Part shown: positions 37,039 through 47,820 of the stretch, in pieces
How positions within the stretch are numbered: position 1 is the stretch's first letter
Layout of the letters: every line of letters begins with the position of its first letter
Assembly: GCF_900116195.1 (NCBI RefSeq)
Contig: NZ_FOZW01000001.1
Coordinates: 186,001-250,000, forward strand
Direction of reading: 5' to 3'
DNA length: 64,000 nucleotides
Source of the DNA: Alloyangia pacifica
GTDB taxonomy: Bacteria; Pseudomonadota; Alphaproteobacteria; Rhodobacterales; Rhodobacteraceae
Notes under the pieces: generated by a model
The model's database searches: none
The model's input: the letters and a program-made list of their open reading frames with translations, nothing else
Told to the model about the DNA's origin: nothing
Made by a program: the position numbers and the translations under genes

Positions 37039-38700
37039 TCAGGCGGCCTCGGCCGGCGGCTGCTCGGGGAAGATCGGCTGGGCCGCACTGTCGAGTTCCT
37101 GCGCCGCTGCGAGCAGGCGCTCGCGCGCCTCGCATTCCAGCGACCAGGCGACATTGGGATCGGGGCAGGGGATGAGAAACAGCACTTCCTGCCCGAAGAC
37201 GTCGTGCTGCGACACGTAGACCCCGCGCGATTCGGGGCGGTCTGCGAGCCCCTCCATGTCGTCGAGAATTTCCTCGTAGCGCTGGCGCAGCTTTTCGATC
37301 TTCGCGCTGTGCGACAGGCGCAGGACCACTTCTCGGATCAGGAAATGCTCCTGCATGGTCCAGTTCTCGAAGGGCTCGGCGACAAAGTCGACCACCGGCA
37401 CCACCAGCCTTTGCCCGGTCCAGACGCGCAGCTGCACGTAGGTGAAATGGATGCGCTCGACCGAACAGAGGTAGCCCTTGAACATCACCTTGTCGCCGAT
37501 CCGCGCCGACTGGTTCAGGGCGATCTGCATCGAGGCCATGATGTTGGTCAGCACGTTGCGCCCGGCATAGGCGAGAATGATCGTCGCGGTACCGGCCGAG
37601 GCGATCAGCGAGATGCCAAGCGAGCGCATCACGCTGGCCTCGCTGATCACGATGCCAGCGCCCACCAGCACCACCAGCACGATCACCGCGCGGCGCGCCG
37701 CCGAGACGCGCGTCGCGATGTTGCGCCGCTGCTCCTGGCCCTCGCCCATCTCGGCCAGCTCGTCACCGTCGAATTTCACCAGCCGGTTGAGGATCACGTC
37801 GGCGACGTTGATCACCAGCCAGAGAACGGTCGCGACGAAGCCGAGGATGATCAGCGGCGAGAGAATCGTATCGATCCGCCCGGAGAAGACGAAGACGTGC
37901 CTCGTGAGCAGCGACATGGAGGCGCTGACCACCGCCAGCGTTGCCGGCCCGCGCAGCGCCACCAGCATCGAGTAGGGCGCATCGCGCAGGGTGCGGTTCA
38001 GGCCGCGCGACATCAGGCCGTTCACGAGTATGCCGATCACGCCGGTGAGAATCAGCACCATCGGCAGCGCCACCACCTCCCACCAGCGCAGCCCCCAGAA
38101 GGCGCGTTCGCGCAGCGGCGCGGGCAGGGCTTCTTCGAGTTTCGTCGGGCCGAAGGCATCGGCGAGCGCGGGCAGCGCCTGCACGGTCTGGCGGGAAACC
38201 AGCCAGACCGGCTCGCCGGTGGCAGGTTTCACGCGGTTGATGCGGATCGGCACCGGGCGGTCGCCGAGCTTCACGTACCAGAGAAGCAGCGAGCGGCGCG
38301 GCTCGCCGGCCATGGGCGAATCCTTCGTCCGGGCATCGACGCCGTCGGGCCGGTCGCGCAGGTCGTACCAGTCGATCATGATCTTGCGATCCATGAGCGT
38401 GGCGAACTGGCGCGCCCGCTCGGGGCCCAGCTCGGCCTGCTCGCCGGGTTCGATGCTGGACAAATCGAGCAGATGCGCCGCGCCTTCCCAGTCCTCGGCA
38501 TCGGCGCGGAAGAGGAAGCTCTCCAGCGCGGCCCTAGGTGTGGTCCGGTCGATGTTCTGCGGAGCGGAGCCGAGACCCGGGTTGACCATCTCGACCTCGT
38601 ACCAGCGGTCGAGCGCCTCGTTCTGTGCGCGCGCTGAAACGGGCAGCGACAGCAGCACTGCAAGCAACGTCAGCGACAGGAGGCGGGTCAGCAGGATCAT
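37039..38700 (-). CDS. MscS-family mechanosensitive channel
   Basis: 553 residues. A signal peptide (1-25) and a periplasmic domain of about 170 residues precede several transmembrane helices. The pore-lining region SAGTATIILAYAGRNVLTNIMAS, rich in Gly/Ala, is the MscS signature. A beta domain with QSARIGDKVMFKGYLCSVERI follows, and then a cytoplasmic C-terminal part. It releases solutes on osmotic downshock. The large periplasmic domain makes it a longer member of the family. Confidence 0.88.
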   Translation of the reverse strand: MILLTRLLSLTLLAVLLSLPVSARAQNEALDRWYEVEMVNPGLGSAPQNIDRTTPRAALESFLFRADAEDWEGAAHLLDLSSIEPGEQAELGPERARQFATLMDRKIMIDWYDLRDRPDGVDARTKDSPMAGEPRRSLLLWYVKLGDRPVPIRINRVKPATGEPVWLVSRQTVQALPALADAFGPTKLEEALPAPLRERAFWGLRWWEVVALPMVLILTGVIGILVNGLMSRGLNRTLRDAPYSMLVALRGPATLAVVSASMSLLTRHVFVFSGRIDTILSPLIILGFVATVLWLVINVADVILNRLVKFDGDELAEMGEGQEQRRNIATRVSAARRAVIVLVVLVGAGIVISEASVMRSLGISLIASAGTATIILAYAGRNVLTNIMASMQIALNQSARIGDKVMFKGYLCSVERIHFTYVQLRVWTGQRLVVPVVDFVAEPFENWTMQEHFLIREVVLRLSHSAKIEKLRQRYEEILDDMEGLADRPESRGVYVSQHDVFGQEVLFLIPCPDPNVAWSLECEARERLLAAAQELDSAAQPIFPEQPPAEAA

Positions 38701-38794
38701 CGCCGCTCAACTCCCGGTGCCGCGTGCGGGTTCCCTCGCGCAGGGAGACGAGGCCACCGTGCGCGAACAAGGGCCGGACGCGGAGGGGCGCGGC

Positions 38795-38822
38795 AAAAAA
38801 AAGCGCGCCACGAGGGCGCGCC
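38795..38822 (-). terminator. Terminator after the DUF59 gene
   Basis: Read on the minus strand, GGCGCGC and GCGCGCC form a stem with a short loop (38803-38821), followed by eight T residues (A-run 38795-38802 on the plus strand). It ends the DUF59 transcript before the channel gene. Confidence 0.87.
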
Positions 38823-38853
38823 TTGCGTCGGTCGGGGTCGGTAGTCGGCGTGT

Positions 38854-39210
38854 TTACATGAAGCCCAACTCGAGCCGCGCCTCGTCGGACATCATGTCCA
38901 TGCCCCAGGGCGGATCGAAGACCATGTCCACGTCCACGTCCTTGACACCCGGCACGGAGGCGATGGCGTCCTGCACCCAGCCCGGCATCTCGCCGGCCAC
39001 GGGGCAGCCGGGGGCGGTCAGGGTCATGATCACCTTCACCTCGCCCTCACCGGCGATCTCGACGGTATAGATCAGGCCGAGGTCGTAGATGTTCACCGGG
39101 ATCTCCGGGTCGAACACGGTGCGGCAGGCCTCGACGACCGAATCGTAGAGCGGGTGATCGGTGCTGGAGGGCGCGATCAGCGGGGCGCCTTCGAGCGGTG
39201 CGTCGGTCAT
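38854..39210 (-). CDS. DUF59 (MIP18-like) Fe-S cluster assembly protein
   Basis: 118 residues. The segments DPEIPVNIYDLGLIY, LTAPGCP with the conserved cysteine, and VFDPPW near the end are the MIP18/SufT-like pattern. These proteins help mature Fe-S proteins, often alongside the SUF system. No suf genes are nearby in the window. The start has GAGGAAGGA as ribosome binding site. Confidence 0.88.
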   Translation of the reverse strand: MTDAPLEGAPLIAPSSTDHPLYDSVVEACRTVFDPEIPVNIYDLGLIYTVEIAGEGEVKVIMTLTAPGCPVAGEMPGWVQDAIASVPGVKDVDVDMVFDPPWGMDMMSDEARLELGFM

Positions 39211-39327
39211 GGCGGGTCCTTCCTCGGGGTTCCTGAGCGAAGATATAGGAAAAGCGCGCGCCGGGGTAAAGGGCAGCGCTGCGTCGCGCGTGCGCTCAAT
39301 TCGCAGCGCGTCCGACCGTTGGTCCTG

Positions 39328-40284
39328 TCACTGCGGCCCGCCCAGATGTCCGGCGCACCACCGCTCTACCTCGTCGAGCCGGCCTCGCGCCACGGGCACC
39401 GCGACGCCGCCCTTCAGCAGCACGACCGGCTTGCCGCCGTGGTGCCCGAGGCCCTCGATGGCCCGGCGTGCGACCCACCAGGATCTGTGGGTTTGGACGC
39501 CATCTTCGGGCGCAGTCTGGGCCAGCACATCCGCCAGCCGGCTGCGCAGCGTCAGGGAGCCGCTGGCCAGTGCGGCGCAGACATGGTGCTGGCGGGCCTC
39601 GAGGTAGATCAGCTCGTCGAGCGGCACGGGGTGCGCTCCGATGTGCAGGACGCGCCTCTCCGGAGCGGGGGCGCCCGGGGTGTCCGGGGTGTCCAGGGCG
39701 TCTAGGGCGTCCTCGGGGTCCCGAGGGTGCTCCGGGCCCTCATCCGGGATGAACACGAACCTCATGAAGATGGTCTCGAACACCGCCGCGATGATCAGCA
39801 GGTAGAAGATGTTCGACAGCAGCTGTGGCGAGATCGAGGAGCCGAGGCCACGCCGCAGGACATGGTCGAGCAAAAGCAAAGTGGGGCCAAGCGCGAAGAA
39901 GGAGACGACCGGCCAGTAGACAGGCATACGCGGCAGGCTGCGGCGCAGCGCTGCGACGCCAAGCATCAGCAAGAACTGGCTGCCGAAATAGCTGCCAAGC
40001 CCGAACACCCAGGCGGAGAAGTAGGCGGCACGTGGCACGCGGTCCGAGACCGCCACCGGATCCGCGGCCAAAAGCACAATCAGGACCAGGGCAAGGTATC
40101 GCCAAGTCTGCCTTTGAGTGCATTGTGAGGCGAAAAGCGCCACGCATATGTGGATCCGCCGACCGGTCAAATCGATCAGACCGAGATCCTGATACAGAAG
40201 TGCCTTCAAACCGTACCGTTTGCGTATGTTGCTGCAATAACGTGATCTTTCTGTCGGTTCGGCGCGGGATGTACAAGGGGACAT
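39328..40284 (-). CDS. Membrane-anchored LytTR-family DNA-binding regulator
   Basis: 318 residues. Four hydrophobic helices lie at about 60-80, 90-110, 118-140 and 150-172. A negatively charged, proline-rich linker (about 178-205) leads to a C-terminal LytTR domain (about 212-305) with VPLDELIYLEARQHHVCAAL and THRSWWVARRAIEG. It could regulate transcription from the membrane. The start at 40284 has no clear ribosome binding site and the first 45 residues may not be translated. The linker is encoded by nine-base repeats at 39677-39721. Confidence 0.72.
   Translation of the reverse strand: MSPCTSRAEPTERSRYCSNIRKRYGLKALLYQDLGLIDLTGRRIHICVALFASQCTQRQTWRYLALVLIVLLAADPVAVSDRVPRAAYFSAWVFGLGSYFGSQFLLMLGVAALRRSLPRMPVYWPVVSFFALGPTLLLLDHVLRRGLGSSISPQLLSNIFYLLIIAAVFETIFMRFVFIPDEGPEHPRDPEDALDALDTPDTPGAPAPERRVLHIGAHPVPLDELIYLEARQHHVCAALASGSLTLRSRLADVLAQTAPEDGVQTHRSWWVARRAIEGLGHHGGKPVVLLKGGVAVPVARGRLDEVERWCAGHLGGPQ
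39677..39721. repeat. Five degenerate 9-base tandem repeats within the LytTR gene
   Basis: Units GGGGTGTCC, GGGGTGTCC, AGGGCGTCT, AGGGCGTCC and TCGGGGTCC follow each other without a gap. They encode the acidic linker (units such as ALD and DTP). Being multiples of three, length changes would keep the frame. Confidence 0.6.
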
Positions 40285-40702
40285 CGGCCGTGCAGACGTG
40301 CGCTCTCACCCGGTTGCAACGACGCGGCGCGCGGATCATCGGCAAAATAAGTCTTTTTCTGGGCGCGTATCATGCTATCCTGACGCTGACCCGCGTCAGG
40401 CGTTCTGCTGCCGCGGTCGCAGGAGCCGCTCCGGCGAATTCAGGTGCGGGCCGCATTTCGAGACACTGGACGGGGCAGGAGAGAGGACTTGCCCCTGAAG
40501 ATCGGCAGGTCGGGTAGGGGAGCCCGAAAGAAAGATGCGAAGGTTTCGGGGCGCCATGCGATAATGAGCAATGCGACAATGAGCCATGCCACGAGCATGT
40601 ACCACCCGAAGGTGGTGCTAGGTCGTGCCCGATGGCGGTGCCATCTGCCGAAACCTTTCGTTGCCGGACAGACGCGAGATTGTGTGAACAGGGGGTTGGG
40701 TA
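40285..40702. other. 418-base gap without a convincing gene; several short repeats
   Basis: A hairpin CCTGACGC/GCGTCAGG with a six-base loop lies at 40379-40400. Two adjacent 15-base units starting ATGCGA (40556-40570 and 40571-40585) differ at two positions. CGAAGGTTTCGG near 40538-40549 has a near-complement at 40648-40660. Short frames on both strands lack ribosome binding sites and family features. It may hold control signals or a structured leader for the gene at 40703. Confidence 0.45.
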
Positions 40703-40939
40703 ATGATTAATTCAGCGGGGGACACCGTTGTCGACGGCAACGCATTCCGGGAAGTGATCGAAATCGCGCATCAGATGCAGGGCAGCAGCGCCGTTTCGGA
40801 GCTGCTTCGCCTGTCCGCGGCGCTGCTCGAACATTGTGCCTACGAATTGGCGCGCAGCGACACCCGTGGGCAGGTCTCGCGGATCATTCTTATTTCGGCG
40901 GAATTGGAGCGCATGGCGCGCGACGCGGCGGTGCAGTGA
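40703..40939 (+). CDS. Small hypothetical protein, helical
   Basis: 78 residues, mostly amphipathic helix (EVIEIAHQMQGSSAVSELLRLSAALLEHCAYELAR), without signal peptide or membrane segment. AGGGGGTTGG just ahead of the ATG is a good ribosome binding site, which supports it as a real gene. The family was not recognised. It stands alone between a structured gap and the tRNA genes. Confidence 0.6.
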   Translation: MINSAGDTVVDGNAFREVIEIAHQMQGSSAVSELLRLSAALLEHCAYELARSDTRGQVSRIILISAELERMARDAAVQ

Positions 40940-41099
40940 CTCCCGCACTGTCTAAGCCGCGCGCGCGAGATTCTGCGTAAGTCTTTGAAAAGCACATGCA
41001 AAGACCTGACGCCCCCCATCGTTTCGGGCCTGAGATCCATTCTGTCAGGGGAATTTTCGGGTCCCGCAGAAAAATCCGCAACTGCCCCTAGGAAAGCGC

Positions 41100-41128
41100 T
41101 TGACGGGGTCCGGCCCCCCGCCTAAAAG
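41100..41128 (+). promoter_or_regulatory. Promoter of the tRNA-Asp genes
   Basis: TTGACG at 41100-41105, a 17-base GC-rich spacer, then TAAAAG at 41123-41128. Transcription would begin about 30 bases before the first tRNA. Spacing and -35 match are good. Confidence 0.62.
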
Positions 41129-41164
41129 CGCCCCACGTTCGGGACACAGTCCAGACGGTAGCGA

Positions 41165-41241
41165 GCGGTTGTAGCTCAGTTGGTTAGAGTACCGGCCTGT
41201 CACGCCGGGGGTCGCGGGTTCGAGCCCCGTCAACCGCGCCA
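41165..41241 (+). tRNA. tRNA-Asp (GTC), copy 1
   Basis: 77 bases including encoded CCA. The acceptor stem GCGGTTG pairs with CAACCGC. The D-arm region AGCTCAGTTGGTTAGAGT, anticodon stem CCGGC/GCCGG with anticodon GTC at 41199-41201, and T-loop GGTTCGAGCCC are all present. Confidence 0.97.
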
Positions 41242-41274
41242 CCGCTACCGTGAATAAAAGACCGGCAGAAAAGC

Positions 41275-41351
41275 GCGGTTGTAGCTCAGTTGGTTAGAGT
41301 ACCGGCCTGTCACGCCGGGGGTCGCGGGTTCGAGCCCCGTCAACCGCGCCA
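41275..41351 (+). tRNA. tRNA-Asp (GTC), copy 2
   Basis: Identical to the first copy base for base, 33 bases downstream, with anticodon GTC at 41309-41311 and encoded CCA. The two are probably processed from one transcript. The flanking spacers differ, so only the gene unit is duplicated. Confidence 0.97.
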
Positions 41352-41365
41352 CTTTCTTCGGAACG

Positions 41366-41410
41366 CAGACGCCTCGCAGCCCTCGGGCCGCGCGGCGTTT
41401 CTGCTTTCTG
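41366..41410 (+). terminator. Possible terminator after the tRNA genes
   Basis: GCAGACGCC pairs imperfectly with GGCGTTTCTGC across a GC-rich loop, and a short T-rich stretch (CTTTCT) follows. It is weaker than the other terminators here. Confidence 0.35.
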
Positions 41411-41452
41411 GGGACCCGCCATGGGCACTGCGCCGTCGCTTGCGTTTCCACA

Positions 41453-41510
41453 TGGCTGAAATATCCCGGGGGAGTCGCGCGCTGCGCGGCGGGGGCAGCG
41501 CCCCCATGAC
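41453..41510 (-). repeat. Intergenic repeat copy (ATATCCCGGGGG type)
   Basis: Contains AAATATCCCGGGGGAGTC and then GGGGGCAGCGCCCCC. A copy in the opposite direction is at about 63690-63740 (GGGGGTGCTGCCCCC ... CCCCGGGGATATTTT), and a shorter one is at 62650-62665. All lie between genes. Confidence 0.5.
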
Positions 41511-41528
41511 GCCCGGCCCGCAACTTGA

Positions 41529-43735
<2,207 letters not shown>

Positions 43736-43775
43736 GCGCGCCTGCCCGGCGCCGCGGGTGCGGCGGGCGAAAAGG

Positions 43776-43838
43776 GCGTATTTGGAAAGAGAAGAGGGGC
43801 GCAGAATCGCCCGCCGCTTCTTCTCTTTGAAAATACGC
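43776..43838. terminator. Long hairpin from inverted repeat copies between proB and proA
   Basis: The arms 43776-43801 and 43812-43838 read GCGTATTTGGAAAGAGAAG... and its near-complement, about 24 matching pairs. This is the same unit as at 35015-35083. A T-run inside the second arm (CTCTTTGAAAAT) could help termination of the obgE-proB transcript. Confidence 0.6.
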
Positions 43839-43891
43839 ATGGCCCGCCTCCGGCCATCCCTGCGATCCATCGGGACAGCGCGCAATCGGCT

Positions 43892-43921
43892 CTGTATCCC
43901 CCAAGGTCACGGCGCTATAAG
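43892..43921 (+). promoter_or_regulatory. Promoter candidate for proA
   Basis: TATAAG at 43916-43921 matches a -10 box in five of six bases. CTGTAT, 18 bases upstream at 43892-43897, is a weak -35. Placement after the proB hairpin suggests separate expression of proA. Confidence 0.45.
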
Positions 43922-43955
43922 AAGGCTCCAAACCCCAAACCTAGGGTAAAGAGCG

Positions 43956-45221
43956 ATGAAAGACGTTACAGACATCCACGCGACCATGATCGACCTCGGC
44001 CAGCGCGCCAAGGCCGCTGCCGCGGAGCTCGCCTTTACCCCGCCAGAGCGCAAGACCGAGGCGCTGGAGGCGGCGGCGGACGCTGTCTGGGCGCGCCGCG
44101 CCGAGATCCTCGCCGCCAATGAACAGGACATGCAGTTCGGCCGCGACAAGGGCCTCAGCGAGGCGATGATGGATCGCCTGCTGCTCACCGAGGAGCGCCT
44201 GCAGGGCGTGGTCGACGGGCTGCGCGCGATCGCCGCGCAACGCGACCCGGTGGGCGAGGTGATCACCGAGTGGGACCGGCCCAGTGGCCTGCAGATCAAG
44301 CGCGTGCGCACGCCGCTCGGCGTCATCGGGGTGATCTACGAATCCCGTCCGAACGTCACCGCCGACGCCGGGGCGCTCTGCCTCAAGTCGGGCAATGCGG
44401 TGATCCTGCGCGGCGGGTCGGAGAGCTTCCACAGTTCCTCGGCGATCCACGCCTGTCTCGTCGACGGCCTGCGCAAGGCAGGCCTGCCGGAAGATGCGAT
44501 CCAGCTGGTGCCGACGCGCGAGCGCGCGGCGGTGCAGGAGCTGCTGACCATGACCGACTATGTCGACGTCATCGTGCCGCGTGGCGGCAAGGGGCTGGTC
44601 GGCCTGGTGCAGCGCGAGGCGCGGGTGCCGGTCTTTGCCCATCTCGAAGGCATCGTACATATCTACATCGACCGCGCTGCCGACCCGGTGACCGCGCTGA
44701 AGGTGGTGCTCAATGCCAAGACCCGGCGCACCGGCATCTGCGGTGCCGCCGAATGCCTGCTCATCCACCGCGAGGCGGTGGAGACGATCGGGCAGGGCGT
44801 GGTCCGCGCGCTGCTCGATGCCGGGGTCGAGGTGCGCGGCGACGCGGGCCTGCAGCAGATCGACGGCGTCGTGCCGGCCACCGAGGACGACTGGGGCCGC
44901 GAGTATCTCGACAAGATCATCGCCGCCAAGGTCGTCGCCGACGAGGATGACGCCATCGCGCATATTCGTCGCTACGGCTCGCAGCACACCGATTGCATCC
45001 TGTCGCAGGACGAGGCGGCGGTCGACAAGTTCATCCAGCGCGTGGACAGCGCCATCGTCATGGTCAATTCCTCGACCCAGTTTGCCGATGGCGGTGAGTT
45101 CGGCATGGGGGCGGAGATCGGCATCGCCACCGGCAAGATGCACGCCCGCGGCCCCGTTGGCGCCGAGCAGCTGACCAGTTTCAAGTACGTGGTGCGCTCG
45201 GACGGTGCGGTGCGCGGCTGA
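43956..45221 (+). CDS. proA: Glutamate-5-semialdehyde dehydrogenase
   Basis: Second enzyme of proline synthesis, reducing glutamyl 5-phosphate with NADPH. The 421-residue protein has the aldehyde dehydrogenase fold with [29 protein letters not shown], the family [20 protein letters not shown] stretch, and the catalytic cysteine in [17 protein letters not shown]. The stop is two bases from that of convergent chpT. Confidence 0.96.
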   Translation: MKDVTDIHATMIDLGQRAKAAAAELAFTPPERKTEALEAAADAVWARRAEILAANEQDMQFGRDKGLSEAMMDRLLLTEERLQGVVDGLRAIAAQRDPVGEVITEWDRPSGLQIKRVRTPLGVIGVIYESRPNVTADAGALCLKSGNAVILRGGSESFHSSSAIHACLVDGLRKAGLPEDAIQLVPTRERAAVQELLTMTDYVDVIVPRGGKGLVGLVQREARVPVFAHLEGIVHIYIDRAADPVTALKVVLNAKTRRTGICGAAECLLIHREAVETIGQGVVRALLDAGVEVRGDAGLQQIDGVVPATEDDWGREYLDKIIAAKVVADEDDAIAHIRRYGSQHTDCILSQDEAAVDKFIQRVDSAIVMVNSSTQFADGGEFGMGAEIGIATGKMHARGPVGAEQLTSFKYVVRSDGAVRG

Positions 45222-45223
45222 GC

Positions 45224-45829
45224 TCAGCTGATCTCGATCGTGACCGCGGCCTCGCCCGTGGTCGCGGCGATGCTGCGCCCGCGCGCCTCTGCGAGGGCGG
45301 CGAAAATCGGAAAATGCACCTGCGCGCCCGAGAGGGCGGGCAGCTTGCCGGGCCGCGCCAATAGGGCCCAGACCGCCGTATCGCAGGCGACGCGCTTGCC
45401 GGTCCCGGTGACCCGCCAGCCATTGTCCAGCTCCTCGACGATGACCTGGCCGCCCATCGGCAACGCGCTTTCGCAGCAGAGCACCGCGAGCAGCGCGAGC
45501 TGCACCTCGGGGCGCGGGGCCTCGCTCTGGCGCCGCCAGTCGCAGCTCAGCCGTCCGCCCTGGCAATAGTCGCGCAGCAGGCGGCCAGCTTCGGAGGCGC
45601 CGATCATCTGTTCGCCCTCGGCATGGCCGAAGGCGACCCGGAACAGGCTGATGCGCGCCCGCGCCGCGGTGCAACTCTCGTTGATCAGGGCGAGCTCCGG
45701 CGTGTCCAGTGGGCTGCCGGAGAGCGTCAGAAGCTCGAGCCCGTTGGCAATGGCGCCGATCGGGCTGACAAGGTCGTGGCAGAGGCGCGAGGCTACCAGC
45801 GTCGCGAGTTTGGCGTTAAGCTGTTGCAT
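45224..45829 (-). CDS. chpT: Histidine phosphotransferase ChpT
   Basis: Passes phosphate from the kinase CckA to CtrA and related regulators; in rhodobacteria this pathway controls motility and gene transfer agents rather than viability. The 201-residue protein has the dimerisation helix with the phospho-histidine in VASRLCHDLVSPIGAIANGLELL and a degenerate ATPase-like C-terminal domain. ATG 45829 is used; the TTG directly before it is possible. Confidence 0.9.
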   Translation of the reverse strand: MQQLNAKLATLVASRLCHDLVSPIGAIANGLELLTLSGSPLDTPELALINESCTAARARISLFRVAFGHAEGEQMIGASEAGRLLRDYCQGGRLSCDWRRQSEAPRPEVQLALLAVLCCESALPMGGQVIVEELDNGWRVTGTGKRVACDTAVWALLARPGKLPALSGAQVHFPIFAALAEARGRSIAATTGEAAVTIEIS

Positions 45830-45855
45830 CAAAGCCTCGTGGAAAGGGGATGGAT

Positions 45856-46038
45856 ATGAGCGATATCAACGCCTTGCTGGAGCCGGGAATGCTGGTGGAG
45901 CATCCCGACAGACCGGATTGGGGGATCGGGCAGGTGCAATCCAATATCGGCGGCCGTGTCACTGTCAACTTCAGGGAGCAGGGCAAGGTCGTGGTCGATG
46001 GTGAACGCGTGACCCTCCTGCCGGTGTTCGACGTATAG
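45856..46038 (+). CDS. DUF3553 domain protein
   Basis: 60 residues forming an SH3-like beta barrel: GMLVEHPDRPDWGIGQVQSNIGG then VTVNFREQGKVVVDGERV. The same module occurs at the C-terminus of some UvrD-type helicases, where it may contact nucleic acid or RNA polymerase; that link is from general knowledge. ATG 45856 is preferred to 45850, which touches the AAAGGGG ribosome binding site. Divergent from chpT. Confidence 0.82.
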   Translation: MSDINALLEPGMLVEHPDRPDWGIGQVQSNIGGRVTVNFREQGKVVVDGERVTLLPVFDV

Positions 46039-46181
46039 GCTTAGGGTGCAGTCGTTTACGAATGGTTAACCAAGCTTTCGGAAATCACCGCGACCGGGCG
46101 GGGGCGGGCCCTGAGCGGGGAAAAGCTGTTTTCCTTTGCGCCATGCCGCATTAGAACCTCGGCAAGCAGCAGAGGGCGGCC

Positions 46182-46940
46182 ATGGCGCTGGACGACAGGA
46201 ACTTGACAGTGCGATTGGCGCGCACGGAGGAGGAGATCGCGGCGGCGCAGCGCCTGCGCTACGAGGTCTTCGTTGACGAGCTCGGCGGCGGCGGCGCGCT
46301 GGTGGATCACGAGAACCGGCTCGAGCGGGACCGCTTCGATCCATTTTTCGATCACCTGCTTCTGACCGATGCCCGCAAGGGCGGCGCGGTCGTGGGGGTT
46401 TACCGGCTATTGCGCGACGACCAGGCGCAGGCCGCGGGGCAGTTTTACTCAGAGGACGAATATGACCTCGAGCTGCTGCGCGCCAGCGGTCGCCGGCTGC
46501 TGGAACTGGGGCGCTCCTGTCTGCATCCCGAGTATCGCGGCGGGCCGGGGGTCATGCTGATGTGGCAGGCGCTGTCGGATTACGTGGCCGAGCACGGCGT
46601 GGAGATCCTCTTCGGTACCGCCTCCTTCCACGGCACCGATGTGCAGGCGCTGGCGCATCCGCTGTCGCAGCTGCATGCCCGCCATCTCGCACCCGAGGAG
46701 CTGCGCGTGCGCAGCCGGGCGTTCCAGCCGATGGATCTGCTGCCCGAGGACCAGATCGACCGCCGCCGCGCCATGGTCGAGACGCCGGCGCTGATCAAGG
46801 GTTACCTGCGGCTCGGCGGCATGGTGGGGGATGGCGCCTTTGTCGATCATGCCTTCAACACCACTGACGTCTGCCTCGTCATGGACACCCGGCGGCTGAA
46901 CGAACAGGCGGCGGCGCGGGTCCGGCGGGGGCGCGGGTGA
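46182..46940 (+). CDS. olsB: Ornithine-acyl-ACP N-acyltransferase OlsB
   Basis: Makes lyso-ornithine lipid by adding a 3-hydroxyacyl chain to ornithine. The 252-residue GNAT-like protein has AAAQRLRYEVFVDELGGGGALVDHENRLERDRFDPFFDHLL and LELGRSCLHPEYRGG, both typical of OlsB. The following acyltransferase overlaps it by four bases, forming the classic two-gene ornithine lipid operon. Confidence 0.92.
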   Translation: MALDDRNLTVRLARTEEEIAAAQRLRYEVFVDELGGGGALVDHENRLERDRFDPFFDHLLLTDARKGGAVVGVYRLLRDDQAQAAGQFYSEDEYDLELLRASGRRLLELGRSCLHPEYRGGPGVMLMWQALSDYVAEHGVEILFGTASFHGTDVQALAHPLSQLHARHLAPEELRVRSRAFQPMDLLPEDQIDRRRAMVETPALIKGYLRLGGMVGDGAFVDHAFNTTDVCLVMDTRRLNEQAAARVRRGRG

Positions 46941-47794
46941 GAGAGCCGACCGGCGGCGCTGGTCCGGCGGGCCCGACCTGGCGTGGGGCCGAGCCGCCGG
47001 AGATCGCGCTCGGCTGGGCGGATTACCTGCGGGCGACGGTGCGAGGGCTACTCATCGTGCTCCTGCTACTTTGCGGGATCGTGGTGAAACTCTTGGTGCT
47101 TCTGGTCGAACGGCTGTTCAGGGGCGGGCGCCGGGTCTGGTCTCCGGCCGTGACGCAGATCGTCTGCCGGCTGGTCTTTGTCATTCTGGGCATGCGCCAC
47201 GCAGCGCGGGGCGCACGCATGTCCGGGCCGGGGGCCTATGTGGCCAACCACTCGTCTTGGCTCGACATCTTCACGCTCAACGCGCGGCGGAACGTGCTCT
47301 TCGTGTCGAAGGCCGAGGTAGCGGGCTGGCCGGGCATCGGCCTGCTGGCGAAACTCACAGGCACGGTTTTCATCAACCGCGATCGGCGCGAGGCAAGGGC
47401 GCAGCCCAAGGTCATCGAGGCGCGGCTTCTCGCGGGCGACCGTCTGCTGTTCTTTCCGGAAGGGACATCAACGGACGGACTGAGAGTTCTCCCTTTTAAA
47501 ACAACACTTTTTGAGGCGTTCCTGTCAGATGGTCTGAGGGTGCATATGCAGGTTCAGCCGGTCACCGTCAGCTACCACGCGCCGCGTGGCGCGGATCCAG
47601 CCTTCTATGGATGGTGGGGCGACATGGCGCTGGGGCCGCATCTGCTGCGGGTTCTGGGCGCGCGCCGCCAGGGGTATGTGGAGGTGGTCTACCACGATCC
47701 GCTGCGGGTCGCGGAGTTCGCCAACCGCAAGGCGCTGGCGCGGGCGGCGGAAGCGCGGCTCAGGTCCGCGCATCCGTCCGAAGGTGTTGCCTGA
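46937..47794 (+). CDS. olsA: 1-acyl-glycerol-3-phosphate acyltransferase-like, OlsA
   Basis: Adds the second fatty acid to lyso-ornithine lipid at the inner membrane. The 285-residue protein has a transmembrane segment at about 36-58, the catalytic NHSSWLD (HX4D motif), the substrate motif FINRDRRE, and FPEGTST. The GTG start overlaps the olsB stop, so translation is coupled. It may also act on lysophosphatidate, since the family is shared. Confidence 0.9.
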   Translation: MREPTGGAGPAGPTWRGAEPPEIALGWADYLRATVRGLLIVLLLLCGIVVKLLVLLVERLFRGGRRVWSPAVTQIVCRLVFVILGMRHAARGARMSGPGAYVANHSSWLDIFTLNARRNVLFVSKAEVAGWPGIGLLAKLTGTVFINRDRREARAQPKVIEARLLAGDRLLFFPEGTSTDGLRVLPFKTTLFEAFLSDGLRVHMQVQPVTVSYHAPRGADPAFYGWWGDMALGPHLLRVLGARRQGYVEVVYHDPLRVAEFANRKALARAAEARLRSAHPSEGVA

Positions 47795-47820
47795 GTATTC
47801 GTCCGTAACGCGCTGAAAGA

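Noticed and set aside
46063-46078. CtrA half-site TTAACC upstream of olsB, close to chpT
   Set aside because: Only one half-site is present; the second TTAA is missing at the right distance.
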